Notes: generated by a model not told the origin, from the sequence alone. DNA of 64,000 bases from Candidatus Gracilibacteria bacterium (GCA_028687475.1 JAQUAB010000001.1:248001-312000), one strand, 5' to 3'. Shown: positions 11,189 to 22,363, counted from the first letter of the stretch. Numbers and translations are program-made.

Positions 11189-11920
11189 TTATTTTCTCGC
11201 TATAGTAACAATCTCGAATGTTGTGATAGCATCATTCAGATATCCAAGTGATCGGAGCAATAATCGAGCAAGAAAACGCACGACTCTCTGATAATATTCA
11301 AAGAATATATAGGGAAAAGTCGAATTATAGTGACTGATATTTTCTTTCTGGAATCCAACACTCAATAACTGCTGACTCATCGATCCAGAAGAATAAAGCG
11401 TCTTGTGAGTCAGGTCAGCATATCGCCCAAATGCAGAAGAAAACAGGGAGCCCGCATTGGGCATAATATTCAACCATATGCCTTGTGTTTTGAGCGCGTG
11501 ATAAATTTTTTCTGCCATTTCTCGTCCATCTTCTGGTGTCAAATGTTCATATACATGAGACATGAATATGAGATCGAAAGTATCTCCATTATTCTGTAAG
11601 AATTCTAATACATCTCCGTCAGAAAACTGGTACCCTGGAAATGTATTTTTATTGGAGTCTATGGCTACAGAATCAAAATCAAATCACGTATAGTCTGTAA
11701 ATCATTCTCTCCGAAGATATTCTGCGAATGTTCATTGTCCACATCCAATTTCGAGAATTCGTATATTTCGATCGAGGGGATTGATAAGTTTCTGGAAATT
11801 AGCTCGGAGAGATCGTATGCGGATTTCGAGAGCGCGATCACTTGCTTTTTCAGAATTCTGATATCCTCCATGATTTTTATAATAATTGGTATAGTCATTT
11901 TTGTTCATATGTGTAGCCAT
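11189..11920 (-). CDS. Class I SAM-dependent methyltransferase
   Basis: Methyltransferase fold with motif I RILEIGCGQG near residues 53-62 (the last Gly is TGA), the acidic end of strand 2 in YTGFDFDSVAID, and DLIFMSHVYEHLTPEDG as the post-motif segment. Such proteins in glycan clusters methylate sugars or act as WbqC/UbiE-like enzymes; the substrate is unknown. The ATG at 11920 gives MATHMNKNDYTNYYKNHGGY; a second ATG follows at 11908. It is 2 nt upstream of GT2 paralogue 3 on the same strand and so in the same operon. Confidence 0.82.
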
Positions 11921-11931
11921 AAATAATAAAT

Positions 11932-12105
11932 TTAGGAATTACGAAGATATTTTTTTAATCCTTCTTTCCAATCAGGAAGAAGAACGACTGAATCATTCTT
12001 CAGGATACTCCACGATGGTCGTTTTGCTTTCGTCGGATATTCTGAAGAGGTACAATTAAGAACAGGAACTTCCTTTTCAGGGAACTGAGAGATCTTTTTT
12101 GAAAA
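11932..12105 (-). pseudogene. rmlD 3'-end fragment (duplicate)
   Basis: The reading frame gives CTSSEYPTKAKRPSWSILKN followed by DSVVLLPDWKEGLKKYL and a TAA at 11932. This is the C terminus of RmlD, and the DNA matches the 3' end of the intact rmlD at about 13785-13905 with scattered differences. The 5' part of the gene is missing. The AbiE toxin-antitoxin genes lie between the two copies, in the order intact rmlD, AbiEi, AbiEii, fragment. About 155 bp between this fragment and AbiEii (12106-12262) hold nothing I recognise. Confidence 0.82.
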
Positions 12106-12262
12106 TCTACATTTGCAAAAAGTTTACGTGCATTTCATTTTTCCCGTTATCTTAAGCCCTCAGCCCCCAAAGTCAAACTAAATACTCTACTACCCCTTCC
12201 AACTCAGACATTTCTGTTTGATGTTGATATAGGCAAATCCATCGGAGAGAATCCCTTCTTTT

Positions 12263-13033
12263 CTATAGTCCTTCTACAAATTCCTTAAACCCTAGTACTC
12301 TTCGTACTTCATCCGGATTTATCAGAAAAGGACTGACATCATCCGCCATCTCCGGGAGAGATATCGTTTTGCAGAAATCAAGTAACGTCTTTTTGAGCTC
12401 AATAGTATTTTTTATTCCGGTTTTGGCTCACAAATAATCAAAATCAGGGAGAGTGAATCTATAGAGAAAAACTATATCGAATATATCTCTTCATTTTGTT
12501 CTCTTTCTGTCTATGAGAGCATGGATTTTCTTCGAGAGAATGATATCCACAGGACATACATTGATCAGCTTATAGACATCGAATTTATCGATGATTTTTT
12601 TATCAGATGCATATTGATAATCTTGTTTTACTGTATCTATTTGTATGAGTATTTTCTCGTCATCGAGTTCAGAGAATCCGAGTTCTCTGAGTATTTTCGG
12701 GAGTCGTATATAGCATCTGTAAGCTCATTTGTAGACATTCTTGATCTCCACTTCGTATCAGAGTTTCTGGAGTTCTCATTTCACGACCCGAGAGAGTCAT
12801 TCGAAATCTTCCTCGGACAGAGAGAAATTATCAAAATCCAAATCTTCGGAAAATCTCGTAGAGTGGTGAATGAGTCGAATGGCGGTTCATCCGAGAAAAG
12901 AGAGATGCGCAGCATATTTCGAGGAAAAAATAATATCCAATATCGTGTATTGGAGATATTCCTTGAGAATAAATTGTTCAAATATTTTTTCTTTACCCGA
13001 GTAAAAAGAGGTAATATATTCCAGATTTATCAT
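12263..13033 (-). CDS. abiEii: AbiEii-type nucleotidyltransferase toxin
   Basis: Type IV toxin-antitoxin nucleotidyltransferase (AbiEii/AbiGii family, related to MenT toxins that modify tRNA). The catalytic signature LGGTAIRLIHHSTRFSEDLD lies at about residues 47-66, and ILSKKIHALIDRKRTKGRDI near 175-195 is the second conserved block. Seven TGA codons in 256 residues, including the first Gly-Gly context, must be Gly for the fold to be intact. It ends at TAG 12263. Its ATG (13033) overlaps the end of the antitoxin gene, as in canonical AbiE operons. The use of TGA shows it has long been in a table-25 genome or came from one. Confidence 0.9.
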
Positions 13034-13641
13034 GCTATGAATTTTAGGAGAAGATGTGCCATTTCTATTACTGTCTTTTTACCGAACATATTAGCGTATT
13101 TTATGAGCTTTTCTTGGTCTATTTTTTCTCTGAGAACTGCTTCATTGAGGCGTAATCCCTCGAAATCTTCCGTGCATTTTATGTGAGTATTGAGATATAG
13201 ATAATCGATGATTGCTTTTTCTCGTTCAGCTATGAGAAATTTTGTCTGATCGATAGTGATTATTTGATATCACCAAAACAGAGTAGGATTGATTTTCTTG
13301 TAAGTAAAATGAGAAAAGTCTGTGTCAAAATGAGCAGTTTTATTCGTGGAAACAGCAGTGATACTGAAAGTTTGCTCAGGAATAAATCAATAATAGGAAA
13401 ATGCGCTTTCGAGCGATATATAACTCGGAGCATATATCGTATTCGATGTTTTGAACAACAAATTCTGATTTATTTTCGTATTTCCATAGAGATAAAATCC
13501 TCGAATAATCTGCTTGATGTATCCAGATTTTTTCCAGTCTGAGAGTTTTGATTTGTTGAACTTATCATCCAGCATCTTCAAGTCACTGATCCCAAAAACC
13601 TGGAGTGTTGCAAGATTGTGTTGAATTTCTGTATATTTCAT
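13027..13641 (-). CDS. abiEi: AbiEi-type antitoxin/transcriptional regulator
   Basis: Matches AbiEi antitoxins with an N-terminal winged-helix domain. It starts MKYTEIQHNLATLQVFGISD, followed by DDKFNKSKLSDWKKSGYIKQ and GFYLYGNTK, then SNTIYAPSYISLESAFSYYG. The C-terminal part has REKAIIDYLYLN and ALREKID-like helices typical of the family. Three TGA codons are read as Gly, one just before the TAA stop. An upstream in-frame codon could extend the start by 20 residues, but the ATG at 13641 fits the family. AbiEi proteins repress their own promoter, so the ~130 bp upstream probably hold the operator. Confidence 0.85.
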
Positions 13642-13769
13642 TTCTCTTAGATATAGAAAAGTATAACTAATAGAATTATAAAAAAATATTATAGAAGTCA
13701 AGATATAAGTATAATTCGAACTCTATTTCTCGTATCACTCCCAAGTAGACTCCTATTGTTTGATGACTA

Positions 13770-14789
13770 TTACTGTTTTAGATACATTCTCAACCCCTCC
13801 TTCCAATCCTGAAGTCGAATTTCTGAATCATTCTTCAGAATACTCCACGATGGTCGTTTCGCTTTCGTCGGATATTCTGAAGAAGTACAATCAATCACAT
13901 TTGTATCTTTTCAGGTCAATTGGAATATTTCTCTCGCGAAATCTGCCCAGGTAATAGAATTCGTTTTTTGTGATTCGTTTTTTGTAGATTCATCACAAGA
14001 ATTCGAAAAATGGAAAATTTTTCCTTCATATTCTCGTTCTTCGATATTCTCAATCACTTCTACAAGAGCTTGAGATAGATCCACACACGAAGTCGGAATC
14101 CCATGCTGATCAGAAACTACTCTGAGCTCAGACTTGCTTTCCGAGAGCCGAAGCATTGTATTCACGAAGTTTTTAAAAATTCGTTTTTGGTTTTTTGCCT
14201 CCATCTTATCACTCATATCTCATCACTCATATCTCATCACTCATATCTCTCATCCATAGAGCCAACTCGTTCGCACGATGATTGTTCTCGGATTTTCTGA
14301 TAGTGCGAGTTTCTCACCGAGATATTTGCTCATCCCATACGCTCCGATTGGACTACATTCATCGGATGGTAGATATCCTTCTGATTTCTCTCCGTCGAAG
14401 ACATAATCCGTCGAAATCGTGATGAATTCGGTTCCGAATGCGGAAGTCGCACGAGCGAGGTTATGAACACCAAGAGCATTCACTTCATAACACATTTTCA
14501 TACCAATACCCTCCGCATCATCGACCGCCGTATAAGCAGCACAATTCAGGAGAATGTCAGGCTCATGAAGTGCGAGACACTGAATCACCGACTCGAAAGA
14601 TGTGATATCACACTCCGATCTATCCACAGCAACGATATCGAACTTTTCTGATTGGGTTCGGATAAAATCATATGCAAGCATTCCATTTCCTCCCGTGAGA
14701 AGGATTTTGATTTTGGGAACCTCCTTTTGAATTGAAGTATCAATGATAGATTGTCTTGACGCTTGTTTTTGTAAATTCTGTTCTTTCAT
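13770..14789 (-). CDS. rmlD: dTDP-4-dehydrorhamnose reductase RmlD
   Basis: Last step of dTDP-L-rhamnose synthesis, NADPH reduction of dTDP-4-dehydro-rhamnose. Rossmann motif ILLTGGNGMLAYD near residues 29-41, ISTDYVFDGEKSEGYLP, and the catalytic YGMSKYLGEK near 150-160. A 14-nt unit repeated three times (14217-14259) adds about 14-20 residues after TSWLYGG; under the standard code it would stop translation. The C terminus CTSSEYPTKAKRPSWSILKN is duplicated at 11932-12105. A 28-residue N-terminal extension precedes the fold because no closer ATG exists. Confidence 0.92.
14217..14259. repeat. 14-nt unit repeated three times in rmlD
   Basis: The unit atatctcatcactc occurs three times in a row within the rmlD frame. 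Three units of 14 nt make 42 nt, so the frame is kept although one unit is not a multiple of three. The translation includes TGA codons. Confidence 0.85.
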
Positions 14790-14885
14790 AAAAAGTTTTG
14801 ATTTTTGAAATATTACTAATATAATTTCTATACATTTTGGGACTTTCCCACAACGCCTTATATCGAAAGATATGAGGCAGATTTT

Positions 14886-15839
14886 TTATATATACAGATT
14901 TTGGAATGATTGTTTGAGAAGAGTAAAGTCCTGAAAATCCAGAGATCCTTGAGGATTTAGGAGACGCCGAGTATCAAAAACGCGCGCTTGATGCAATGCA
15001 CAATAAATATTTTTTCCTCGATGCCGTAGTCATAAATACCATGTTCAGCTATGTTCTTGCGTCGTTGTGGGAATACCAAGAAATTGATGTTTTGAGAGTT
15101 TTTTATAAACAATTACTGGTCGAAGAAACCTATCTCATTTTCCATTCAATTCTGATCCAATATTCTCCCCCATATGACACCACCAAATCTGTCATTCTTT
15201 GATTGTAGGAGCTGATTGGATAGCATGCAGTTGTGGTTTTATAGAAAACCATTCTTTCCAATTTTTCTGGAATTCTGAGATAAAAATCTCCGTATTTTGC
15301 AATGCTTGGAATGTGGGATTTTCCTGATCTTTCTTCGAAATTTCCAGTTCCTCTATGCCAAACTTTTCCCAATCAATCTGGAGATCTGCATCATTCCAGA
15401 TAATTCCCCCCTCATATCCTGGGTCATAGATATCATCACACTTGTAGAGAAATTCTGTGTCGTCCTCGAGCGTGAGAAATCCATGAGCAAAACCACGAGG
15501 TACATAGAGCATTTTCTTATTCTCTTCTGAAAGGAGAAATCCTTCCCATTTCCCATATGTGGGAGAATCATGACGTAAATCTACAACGACATCATACACT
15601 GAACCTGAAACAACACGCACCAACTTTGCCTGAGGTTTTCGAGTCTGAAAATGAAGCCCGCGAAGCACTCATTTCTTCGATTTCGAATGATTATCTTGCA
15701 CAAAATTCGCAGTGATTCCGATTTTCTCAAATTCGACCGAAGAATACGTCTCCATGAAAAATCCTCTCGAATCTCAAAAAACTTGAGGTTCAATAATGTA
15801 ACAATCTTGAAGTGATGTTTCTATTTTCTTGAATGCCAT
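14886..15839 (-). CDS. rmlC: RmlC epimerase fused to PemK/MazF-like domain
   Basis: Residues 1 to about 190 are dTDP-4-dehydrorhamnose 3,5-epimerase: [13 protein letters not shown], the catalytic MLRGLHFQ (written with a TTG/TGA context), [20 protein letters not shown] and [13 protein letters not shown]. The TGA at 15192, which would be the stop in the standard code, is read through as Gly ([11 protein letters not shown]) and 102 further residues follow to TAA 14886. These match PemK/MazF-type toxins of candidate-phyla bacteria: [32 protein letters not shown] and [14 protein letters not shown]. An internal TTG near 15300 could start a separate toxin, but no ribosome site is seen. No antitoxin lies nearby. 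Confidence 0.82.
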
Positions 15840-15842
15840 AAT

Positions 15843-16715
15843 TTATTTTACAAGTTTCATAAGGTATTTCCCGTATTCGTTTTTCATCATCAGTTTTGCA
15901 AGAGCTGCCACTTGATCCCTATCAATCCAGAGCATACGGTAGGCAACTTCTTCTGGTGAGCCAACCTGAAGTCCTTGGCGTTTCTGGATAATCGAGATAA
16001 AATTCGCCGCATCCATCATACTCTCATGCGTCCCCGTATCGAGCCATGCATATCCACGATTCATGATCTCCACCTTCAGCTGTCCACGACTCAGATACTC
16101 CGCATTCACGGATGTGATCTCGAGCTCTCCGCGATTACTTGGCTTCACATTTTTCGCAATCTGTATGACATCATTGGTATAAAAATAGAGTCCTACAACC
16201 GCAAAATTCGACTTCGGTTCTACGGGTTTTTCTTCGATGGAAATCGCATTGTGTCCACGATCAAACTCGACGACACCATAACGTTCTGGATCAGATACTT
16301 CGTATCCGAATACCACTGACTTCCGTTCTTGTGTGACGATGCGAACACTCTCGCGAAGGAGGATAGAAAATCCATCACCATGAAAAAGATTATCTCAGAG
16401 TACAAGACAGACATCATCTTCACCAATAAACTCTTCACCAATAATAAACGCCTGAGCAAGTCCATCTGGAGAAGGTTGTACCGCATATTCGAGTGAGATT
16501 CCCCACTGAGATCCATCACCAAGAAGCCGCTTGAAACCAGGCTGATCTTCGGGTGTGGTGATGATGAGAATCTCTCGAATCCCTGCGAGCATGAGGGTCG
16601 TGAGAGGATAGTAGATCATCGGCTTATCATAGATAGGCATGAGCTGCTTCGAGATAGCCATCGTGATCGGATAGAGGCGAGTTCCTGAGCCGCCTGCGAG
16701 GATTATTCCTTTCAT
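15843..16715 (-). CDS. rmlA: Glucose-1-phosphate thymidylyltransferase RmlA
   Basis: First step of dTDP-rhamnose synthesis, joining dTTP and glucose-1-phosphate. N-terminal [32 protein letters not shown], then [12 protein letters not shown] in which the Gly of VLGDN is a TGA codon, a position fixed as Gly in the family. [10 protein letters not shown] and [16 protein letters not shown] follow. The 290-residue length is exactly typical. It lies 3 nt upstream of the rmlC fusion on the same strand. Confidence 0.96.
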
Positions 16716-16737
16716 AAGACTGAAAAATAAATATATA

Positions 16738-17457
16738 TTAAGACTTAAATCTCCATTTTACGATTGCCACCAAAGCTTTGACTCCATCGATCCATTTTAT
16801 TTTCTTTCATTCGATTGTTTTTCTCGGTGAGTATTGTATTCAGATTTCTCCATAACGAAATCATTTTCGGAGCAAAAGTGTCGTAATCGCTGGCTCCCAT
16901 TCGAATCCGTTTTCTTCTGGTAAGAGCAAATCTTCTCGCAAATGGGATCGAAACATCTTGTAACACGTTGGTTCATCCGTCACCATTCTTCCAGTAAAAA
17001 TCGAGGTTACAAATGACACGAAAAGTCCTCCGAGCAAGAAGCTCACGTACGAATAATGAAATCCATTTTCTACGAATCATCGATTGCGAGATCCATAAAT
17101 CATATCCAGATTTTTCTCCTCGAGAGTCTGAAGCATTTTCGCATAATCATCAGGATTGTATTCGAGATCTGCATCTTGGATGATGAATACATCTCCAGTC
17201 GCATGTCGAATTCCTTCTTTGCATGAGAATCATTTTCCTTGATTTTTCGTATTTTTGAGAAGTACGAAACTCGTATGCGGATATTCCTGTCAGATAAATT
17301 CTTGGATAATTGGTTCACTTGTATCAGAAGAACCATCATTGATGAGAATAATCTCTTTATGATAATTGAGATTCTGCAATGCAACAATCCTCATCAAAAT
17401 AGTGTGTATTGTTTTTTCTTCATTGAGAAATGGAATAATGATCGAGAGCTTCTGCAT
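16738..17457 (-). CDS. GT2 glycosyltransferase, DPM1/ArnC-like
   Basis: Polyprenyl-phosphate sugar transferase-like GT2. [45 protein letters not shown] (Gly encoded by TGA), the DxD motif [17 protein letters not shown], then DMIYGSRNR and [11 protein letters not shown]. It ends at TAA 16738 after about 239 residues, lacking the membrane tail of some homologues. Its ATG directly follows the GtrA stop (TAAATG), and GtrA plus a DPM1-like enzyme commonly act together in sugar-lipid formation and flipping. Confidence 0.88.
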
Positions 17458-17853
17458 TTATTTGAAATTAAAAAAGTGATTCATCGTGAAATTCCATATG
17501 AAGATAATTCACTTGCTCACTATCGCAACATACATGTAGTAAAAGCCGAAATAGCCAACAAAAATGGAAAGAATAATGAGATTGAGTCAGAGTCCAACGA
17601 GCTGAAACAAGAGAAATATCATGCCTTGTTTCAGATGATTGCCTCACGGTGCAGAAAAAGTAATGAATTTCTGGAAGAGAAAACCAAATAGAAAGGAAAT
17701 CACGAACGCACAAACCGCACCAAGAATATAGTGAAAATGAAGTAAATCAACAAAAAAATACAGTGCCGCAAGATCAACTCACGCTGCCAATCATCATCCG
17801 ATGAAATAACGAAAAATTTTATAAGAGAGAACCTTTTTTGTGATTTTTATCAT
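17458..17853 (-). CDS. GtrA-family membrane protein
   Basis: Small four-helix GtrA-like protein thought to flip or present polyprenyl-linked sugars. It reads KIFRYFIGGGLAAGVDLAAL at the N terminus, followed by FLFGFLFQKFITF and a C-terminal IIFIWNFTMNHFFNFK, all hallmarks. Seven TGA codons give Gly, so it is invisible under the standard code. The ATG is at 17853, 34 nt inside the end of the upstream membrane gene, and its stop abuts the GT2 start. Confidence 0.88.
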
Positions 17854-19285
17854 ATAAGAGAATACCGGAAAAAGAAAAAAGAAGAACAAATACCATGGTA
17901 AAAACTCGATTCACGGTGGTCTGATTCATGACCCAGAGATAGTTCTCCGTGAAAAGAAAAACCGCAATCAATATACAGAATACAAAAATCGAAGCCAATA
18001 CGAGGAATAATTTCGGATATATATCTGTGCGCTTTTTCCAGAATGGAACGAAGAGCAAAAACACGACAAATACGAGTGCAATATTGTAATTATCTTCTCA
18101 GAAGAAAATCGTCGGAAATACTGAGAATATCTCAGAATGAATGGTATCTGAAAGTCCGATTCCTGTTGTCTGTCCAGCAGCCTGATTGAATCACAATCCA
18201 TAATAATACTTCAGAAACATCGCTGGTGCTATGAACCAAGCGATAGAACCAAGAAGCGAGAAGAGAGTTTTCTTCTGTGTCAGAACAGAGCGAAAAAATG
18301 ATATTGCTTGTTTTCTCAGCAATACAATCACGAAGAATGCCAGAAATATCCCGATAAAATATACAACCAATCCATCATTTTTGATATTCGTGAGTATACA
18401 TCCGAAAAGAAAAGCAAGAAGCAGATTCTTCTCATCTCATTCTTCGAGGAATCTATAGAGAAAATAGACAGTAAATGTGGAGTATAGAGCACATGCAAGA
18501 TCATAGTATCACTCTACACTATGAAAAAATATCAATGGCAATCCTGTCACGAGAATCGCTGGCAAGAGTGAGAGAAGTAGATTCTGTGTCCTTTCGAAAG
18601 TGACGGATACGATAAAAATGAGGAAAAACAGAAAGCCAAAATATTGCCAGAAATTGATGTATATATCATTGAAACTGCCGAGAGAATCAGAAATGAGCGC
18701 CTTGTAGATAGGCATGAATATAGGATATCCTTCTCTTCATCGTCCCAATCGTTCCTCCGCTGTCCCGAATATTTCTACTCATCCATCATAATAGATATTG
18801 ATCGCTGGCTTGTTCCAGTTGCCGAACGAGTCGTCAGCATATGTCGGAAAGTGTGAGGCAAACACAAACCCTACAACCGAAAAAGATACTACAAAAAAGA
18901 ATCACCAAATAATTATGATTTTCTGAATGAATGACGATTCGCGAAAAGCTCCAAGAAGCGTTTTCCCTGAAAAAGAAATCCTGAGAGTATTCCAATAATT
19001 TCGGAATTTTTCTTTTCGGAAATAGAGTTTCGCTATCAGCATACAGGAGAGAATCGCTACCAATACGAGATATTCCATCATTCCTACTCCAAAATAGAGA
19101 AACTGAAGATTGAACAATGAATATGCGATTACTCCCGTGCCGATAAAAAATGCAATACTATATAATGCCATTCCTCTGATCCAAGTTCCGAAAAATATCC
19201 AGAGAAAAAGTATCCCAGCAATCAGAGGAACAAAAATATTGATACCGATCGCCTCCAGAAGGAGAAGTGATGACGTAGAAAACAT
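17819..19285 (-). CDS. Polytopic membrane protein, GT-C-like
   Basis: About 488 residues with ten or more hydrophobic segments, beginning MFSTSSLLLLEAIGINIFVP. A loop after helix 4 or 5 reads GYPIFMPIYKALISDSLG, and PFWKKRTDIYPKLFL occurs late. The pattern resembles integral glycosyltransferases (GT39/GT83-like) or O-antigen ligase-type proteins, but I cannot name the family. Several TGA codons are read as Gly; the stop is TAA 17819. Located between glycosyltransferase genes, it probably transfers or polymerises glycan at the membrane. Confidence 0.7.
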
Positions 19286-19290
19286 AGGAA

Positions 19291-20292
19291 TTATTTATGA
19301 TTTTTGAGTAGAAAATTCTGATTGTATTGCAAGAGAATGGTACCACTTCCATCTTGTACCAATGGCTTGTGATAGAAAATAGAATAATCAGCCATATTCT
19401 TGTCCTCTACCACATGACATGGTCGCAGATATTGGGAATCCCAATGTGGTTTGAACGGCCAATCTTGAATGCTATCGACAAATATAGTGCAATCCTTTTT
19501 TTCAGTTCGTGTATCGAGCTCAAGCGCCGTGCGAATCTTGTCTGTGAAAACAATATAATCTCACAAATCGAAAAATGTTTTCTGGTCAGCTTCAGCATAT
19601 GTATAGCTCTGGAGTCAGGACTTGACGATTCATGTGTACGTATAGAGATTGCGGGTTCCGATGATGAGAAATAGGATAATTCCAAGAGAAATGAAATATT
19701 CTTTTTTTCTGAATCTCGGAATAAGAAGGAGAAAGAGTGCAAAAAGTACGAATATCCAATACGCTATGGTAATAATCGATACTCACAAAATCTTGACTCA
19801 GTAGCGAAAATTGATGCTATACGGAGTCAAACTCTCACTCTTCCAGAAGTCATTCCATCCGGTTGCAATCCGATCAGCGAAAGAACTTTTCTCGAGTCAG
19901 AAGCTCGCATGATTCCCCTGTACTGTTCATTCGACAAACAGTAATACGGGAATACTTTCTGGAATCTGATCGTAATATGTGAGGTCACGGAGAGAAAAAA
20001 CAAAATCGTCCGAATGCGTTCCATTTATTTTCTGGACTGCTCATGGTATTACTTCCTGATTATTGAGAAGTCCATAACCGATCAATCCGCTTCCCGTCAG
20101 ATTCCCAGCAAAATGAATCGTATCAAAATTCTTTTTTGTTCCGAGGAGAATGATACATTCTTTCTCACATTGGAAATCCACTACTCATCCCGCTTGTTCC
20201 GTATAATTCACGAAACCTTGTTGTTCATATGCATACACTCAAGAGCACCAAGCAAAGAGGAGAAATGCAAGAAATATTCTACGAAAAGACAT
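19291..20292 (-). CDS. Exported membrane protein of the polysaccharide locus
   Basis: A 333-residue frame with about ten TGA codons. The N terminus MSFRRIFLAFLLFAWCSGVY is a signal peptide. An extracellular domain of about 150 residues with YEQQGFVNYTEQAGGVV follows, then two hydrophobic helices (IITIAYWIFVLFALFLLLIP and ISLGIILFLIIGTR) and a second soluble part with Cys pairs. No family recognised. It ends at TAA 19291, 5 nt before the start of the polytopic membrane protein, so the two are likely partners. Confidence 0.72.
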
Positions 20293-20309
20293 ACTCAAAT
20301 AAACAAAAA

Positions 20310-21263
20310 TTAAATAATCGATTGATACCAATTCAGCGTTCTCTGAATCCCTTCTTCGAACTTCACCTTCGGCGCCCATCCGAGTTCATTTTTGATTTTC
20401 GTCGCATCGATCGCATAGCGTTTATCATGTCCCGGTCTATCAGGAACAAAACTAATCAAATCTTCAGATTTTCCCATCGCACCCAAGAGGATTTTTGTAA
20501 TCTCGAGATTCGTGTATTCATTATTTCCTCCGACATTGTAGATAGAACTTCGTTCTGCACGAGTGAATACTTCCCAGATAGCATCACAGTGATCCTCTAC
20601 ATAGAGCCAATCACGAATATTCGAACCATCACCATAGAGTGGTACTTTCTCATTTTTCGCCATTTTCGAGATAAAAAGCGGAATGAGGGAAATAAAGTTC
20701 TGATTGCGACCATAATTATTCGAACAGCGCGTAATCGTATAATCCACTCAGAAAGTCCGACCATATGCCTGTGTGAGCATATCGCCAGCAGCCTTCGAAG
20801 CGGAATATGGAGAAGAGGGTTCGAGATGTGTCTCCTCAGTGAAGAATCCAGATTCAGGAATATCTCCATACACTTCATCCGTCGAAATATAGTGAAATCG
20901 CTTGAGTCCAAATTCACGATGCAAATCCAGAAGATTCTGTGTCCCGAGGGCATTGACTTCGGTAAAAAGACGAGGATTACGAATGGAGTTATCTACATGC
21001 GACTCAGCAGCAAAATGAATAATATCAGTTGGCTGATATTTCTGATATACCGCGCGGAGCTCATCAATATCACGAATATCCACATGTTCGAAAGCATAGT
21101 TCGGAGCATTACGAGCTTCAGGAGTGATTTTCTCGATATTTCCTGCATAGGTCAGTGCATCCACATTCACAAAGCGAATTTCTGGAAATGCGAGAACATA
21201 TTTCGAGAGAAAATTGGAACCGATGAATCCAGCGCCACCAGTGATGATAATTATTTGAGACAT
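20310..21263 (-). CDS. rmlB: dTDP-glucose 4,6-dehydratase RmlB
   Basis: Second step of dTDP-rhamnose synthesis. NAD-binding ITGGAGFIGSNFLSKY at the N terminus, HFAAESHVDNSI near residue 85, STDEVYGD near 125 and the catalytic YSASKAAGDML near 150. The frame crosses a TGA at residue 172, giving YGRTFGMDYTITRCSNNYG, where homologues have Gly. 317 residues, slightly short of the usual 330-360. The other rml genes are about 4 kb away on the same strand, separated by membrane and glycosyltransferase genes. Confidence 0.95.
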
Positions 21264-21269
21264 AAAAGT

Positions 21270-21980
21270 TTAGAAAAATTTCTTGTAAATCATGCGAAGT
21301 ACTATACGAACTGGTCAACCAAATCGTTGTCATTTCCCGAGAGTATATTCATCATAGTGAATATTCACAGGAACCTCTGTGAATCTCAGATGATATTTCC
21401 CCACCTGATCGATAAATTCGCTCGCGTATTCCATACCATCCATGGTGAGATTCATCTTCTGAAGGGCTGGAACTCGAACCATACGATACCCATTGTGAGC
21501 ATCGGTGAGATGAACTCCAGAAATCAGGGAAGTGAATATCTTTCCTCACCAGAGTGTCAGTCGTCGCATAACTGGAACATTGGAATCAGTCTTCACGATA
21601 AATCGAGACCCAAAAATAAGATCCAATTCTGGCTGTTTTCGGAATGTTTCGAGAAACTCAGACATATCTTCAATTCGGTGCTGTCCATCCGCATCGAACG
21701 TCACAACATACTCCCAATCCTGTTCACTTGCATTTCGTCGAATGTATTCGAAACCGGTCTCGAGCGCAGCACCTCCACCACGATTAATCACATGACGCAG
21801 ATAGTGAATTTTTCCAGAGTCGATATATTCCTGCAGAATCTCAGGCGTATCATCCGATGAACCATCATCAACTACGAGAATCTGATGATATCCAGCCTGA
21901 AAAATCTCATCGATCACCGTGAGAATCCGAGTGGCTTCATTGTAGGCACGGATGAGAAAAATGATGTTATTTTTTTGCAT
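21270..21980 (-). CDS. GT2 glycosyltransferase, dolichyl-phosphate-type
   Basis: Short GT2 enzyme of about 236 residues: IIFLIRAYNEATRILTVIDE, LVVDDGSSDDTPEILQEY, NRGGGAALETGFEYIRRNA and the DxD motif VTFDADGQHRIEDM. DAHNGYRMVRVPALQKM follows. TGA is read as Gly after RLTLW and near the C terminus. The ATG at 21980 overlaps the DUF2304 gene by 14 nt; this pair occurs widely in polysaccharide clusters. Confidence 0.88.
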
Positions 21981-22296
21981 TCTGGATGGCGATTTCACGA
22001 ACAAGACGAGTGACTTCCTCACGAGTATTTTCTATTTTGCGTAGAAGTAAGAGAACAAAATAAAACAGAAAAATGATACTCACATACACGAGAACATCCG
22101 CACCACGTGCAATACCGAATATCTTCCCAATATAATCCAGCACTTCTGGAACGAATGTGAAAATCAGAAGTCCGCTTCCGACACCAAGAAACACGAGAAA
22201 ATGCAACGCATTGAAACGTTCACGTTTCGCGATATCATACGCAACGAGAAAAATAATAATTCCCGAAATAATGAAAAATATTTGCAAAAGATTCAT
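21967..22296 (-). CDS. DUF2304 membrane protein
   Basis: About 109 residues with three hydrophobic segments (IFFIISGIIIFLVAYDIA, FHLVFLGVGSGLLIF-like, VLVYVSIIFLFYFVLLLLRK) and a charged C-terminal helix with KIENTREEVTRLVRE. This arrangement and its coupling to a downstream GT2 gene are typical of DUF2304. The ATG at 22296 is preferred over one at 22356 because a transcription terminator sits at 22332-22363, between this gene and the lipoprotein gene. Confidence 0.82.
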   Translation of the reverse strand: MNLLQIFFIISGIIIFLVAYDIAKRERFNALHFLVFLGVGSGLLIFTFVPEVLDYIGKIFGIARGADVLVYVSIIFLFYFVLLLLRKIENTREEVTRLVREIAIQNAKK

Positions 22297-22331
22297 GCAC
22301 GAGATTGTAAGGAAAACAGGAAGAAAGACAA

Positions 22332-22363
22332 GAAAAAAACCAACCATGATTTTCATGATTGGT
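22332..22363 (-). terminator. Rho-independent terminator
   Basis: On the minus strand an ACCAATCATG / CATGGTTGGT stem with an AAAAT loop is followed by TTTTTTT. It lies just after the lipoprotein gene. Confidence 0.75.

Noticed and set aside
20229-21860. Long open frame (543 codons) on the plus strand
   Set aside because: It is antisense to rmlB and the GT2 gene, whose products are clearly recognisable; it is low in known motifs and rich in Ser/Arg/Ile as expected of a shadow frame.
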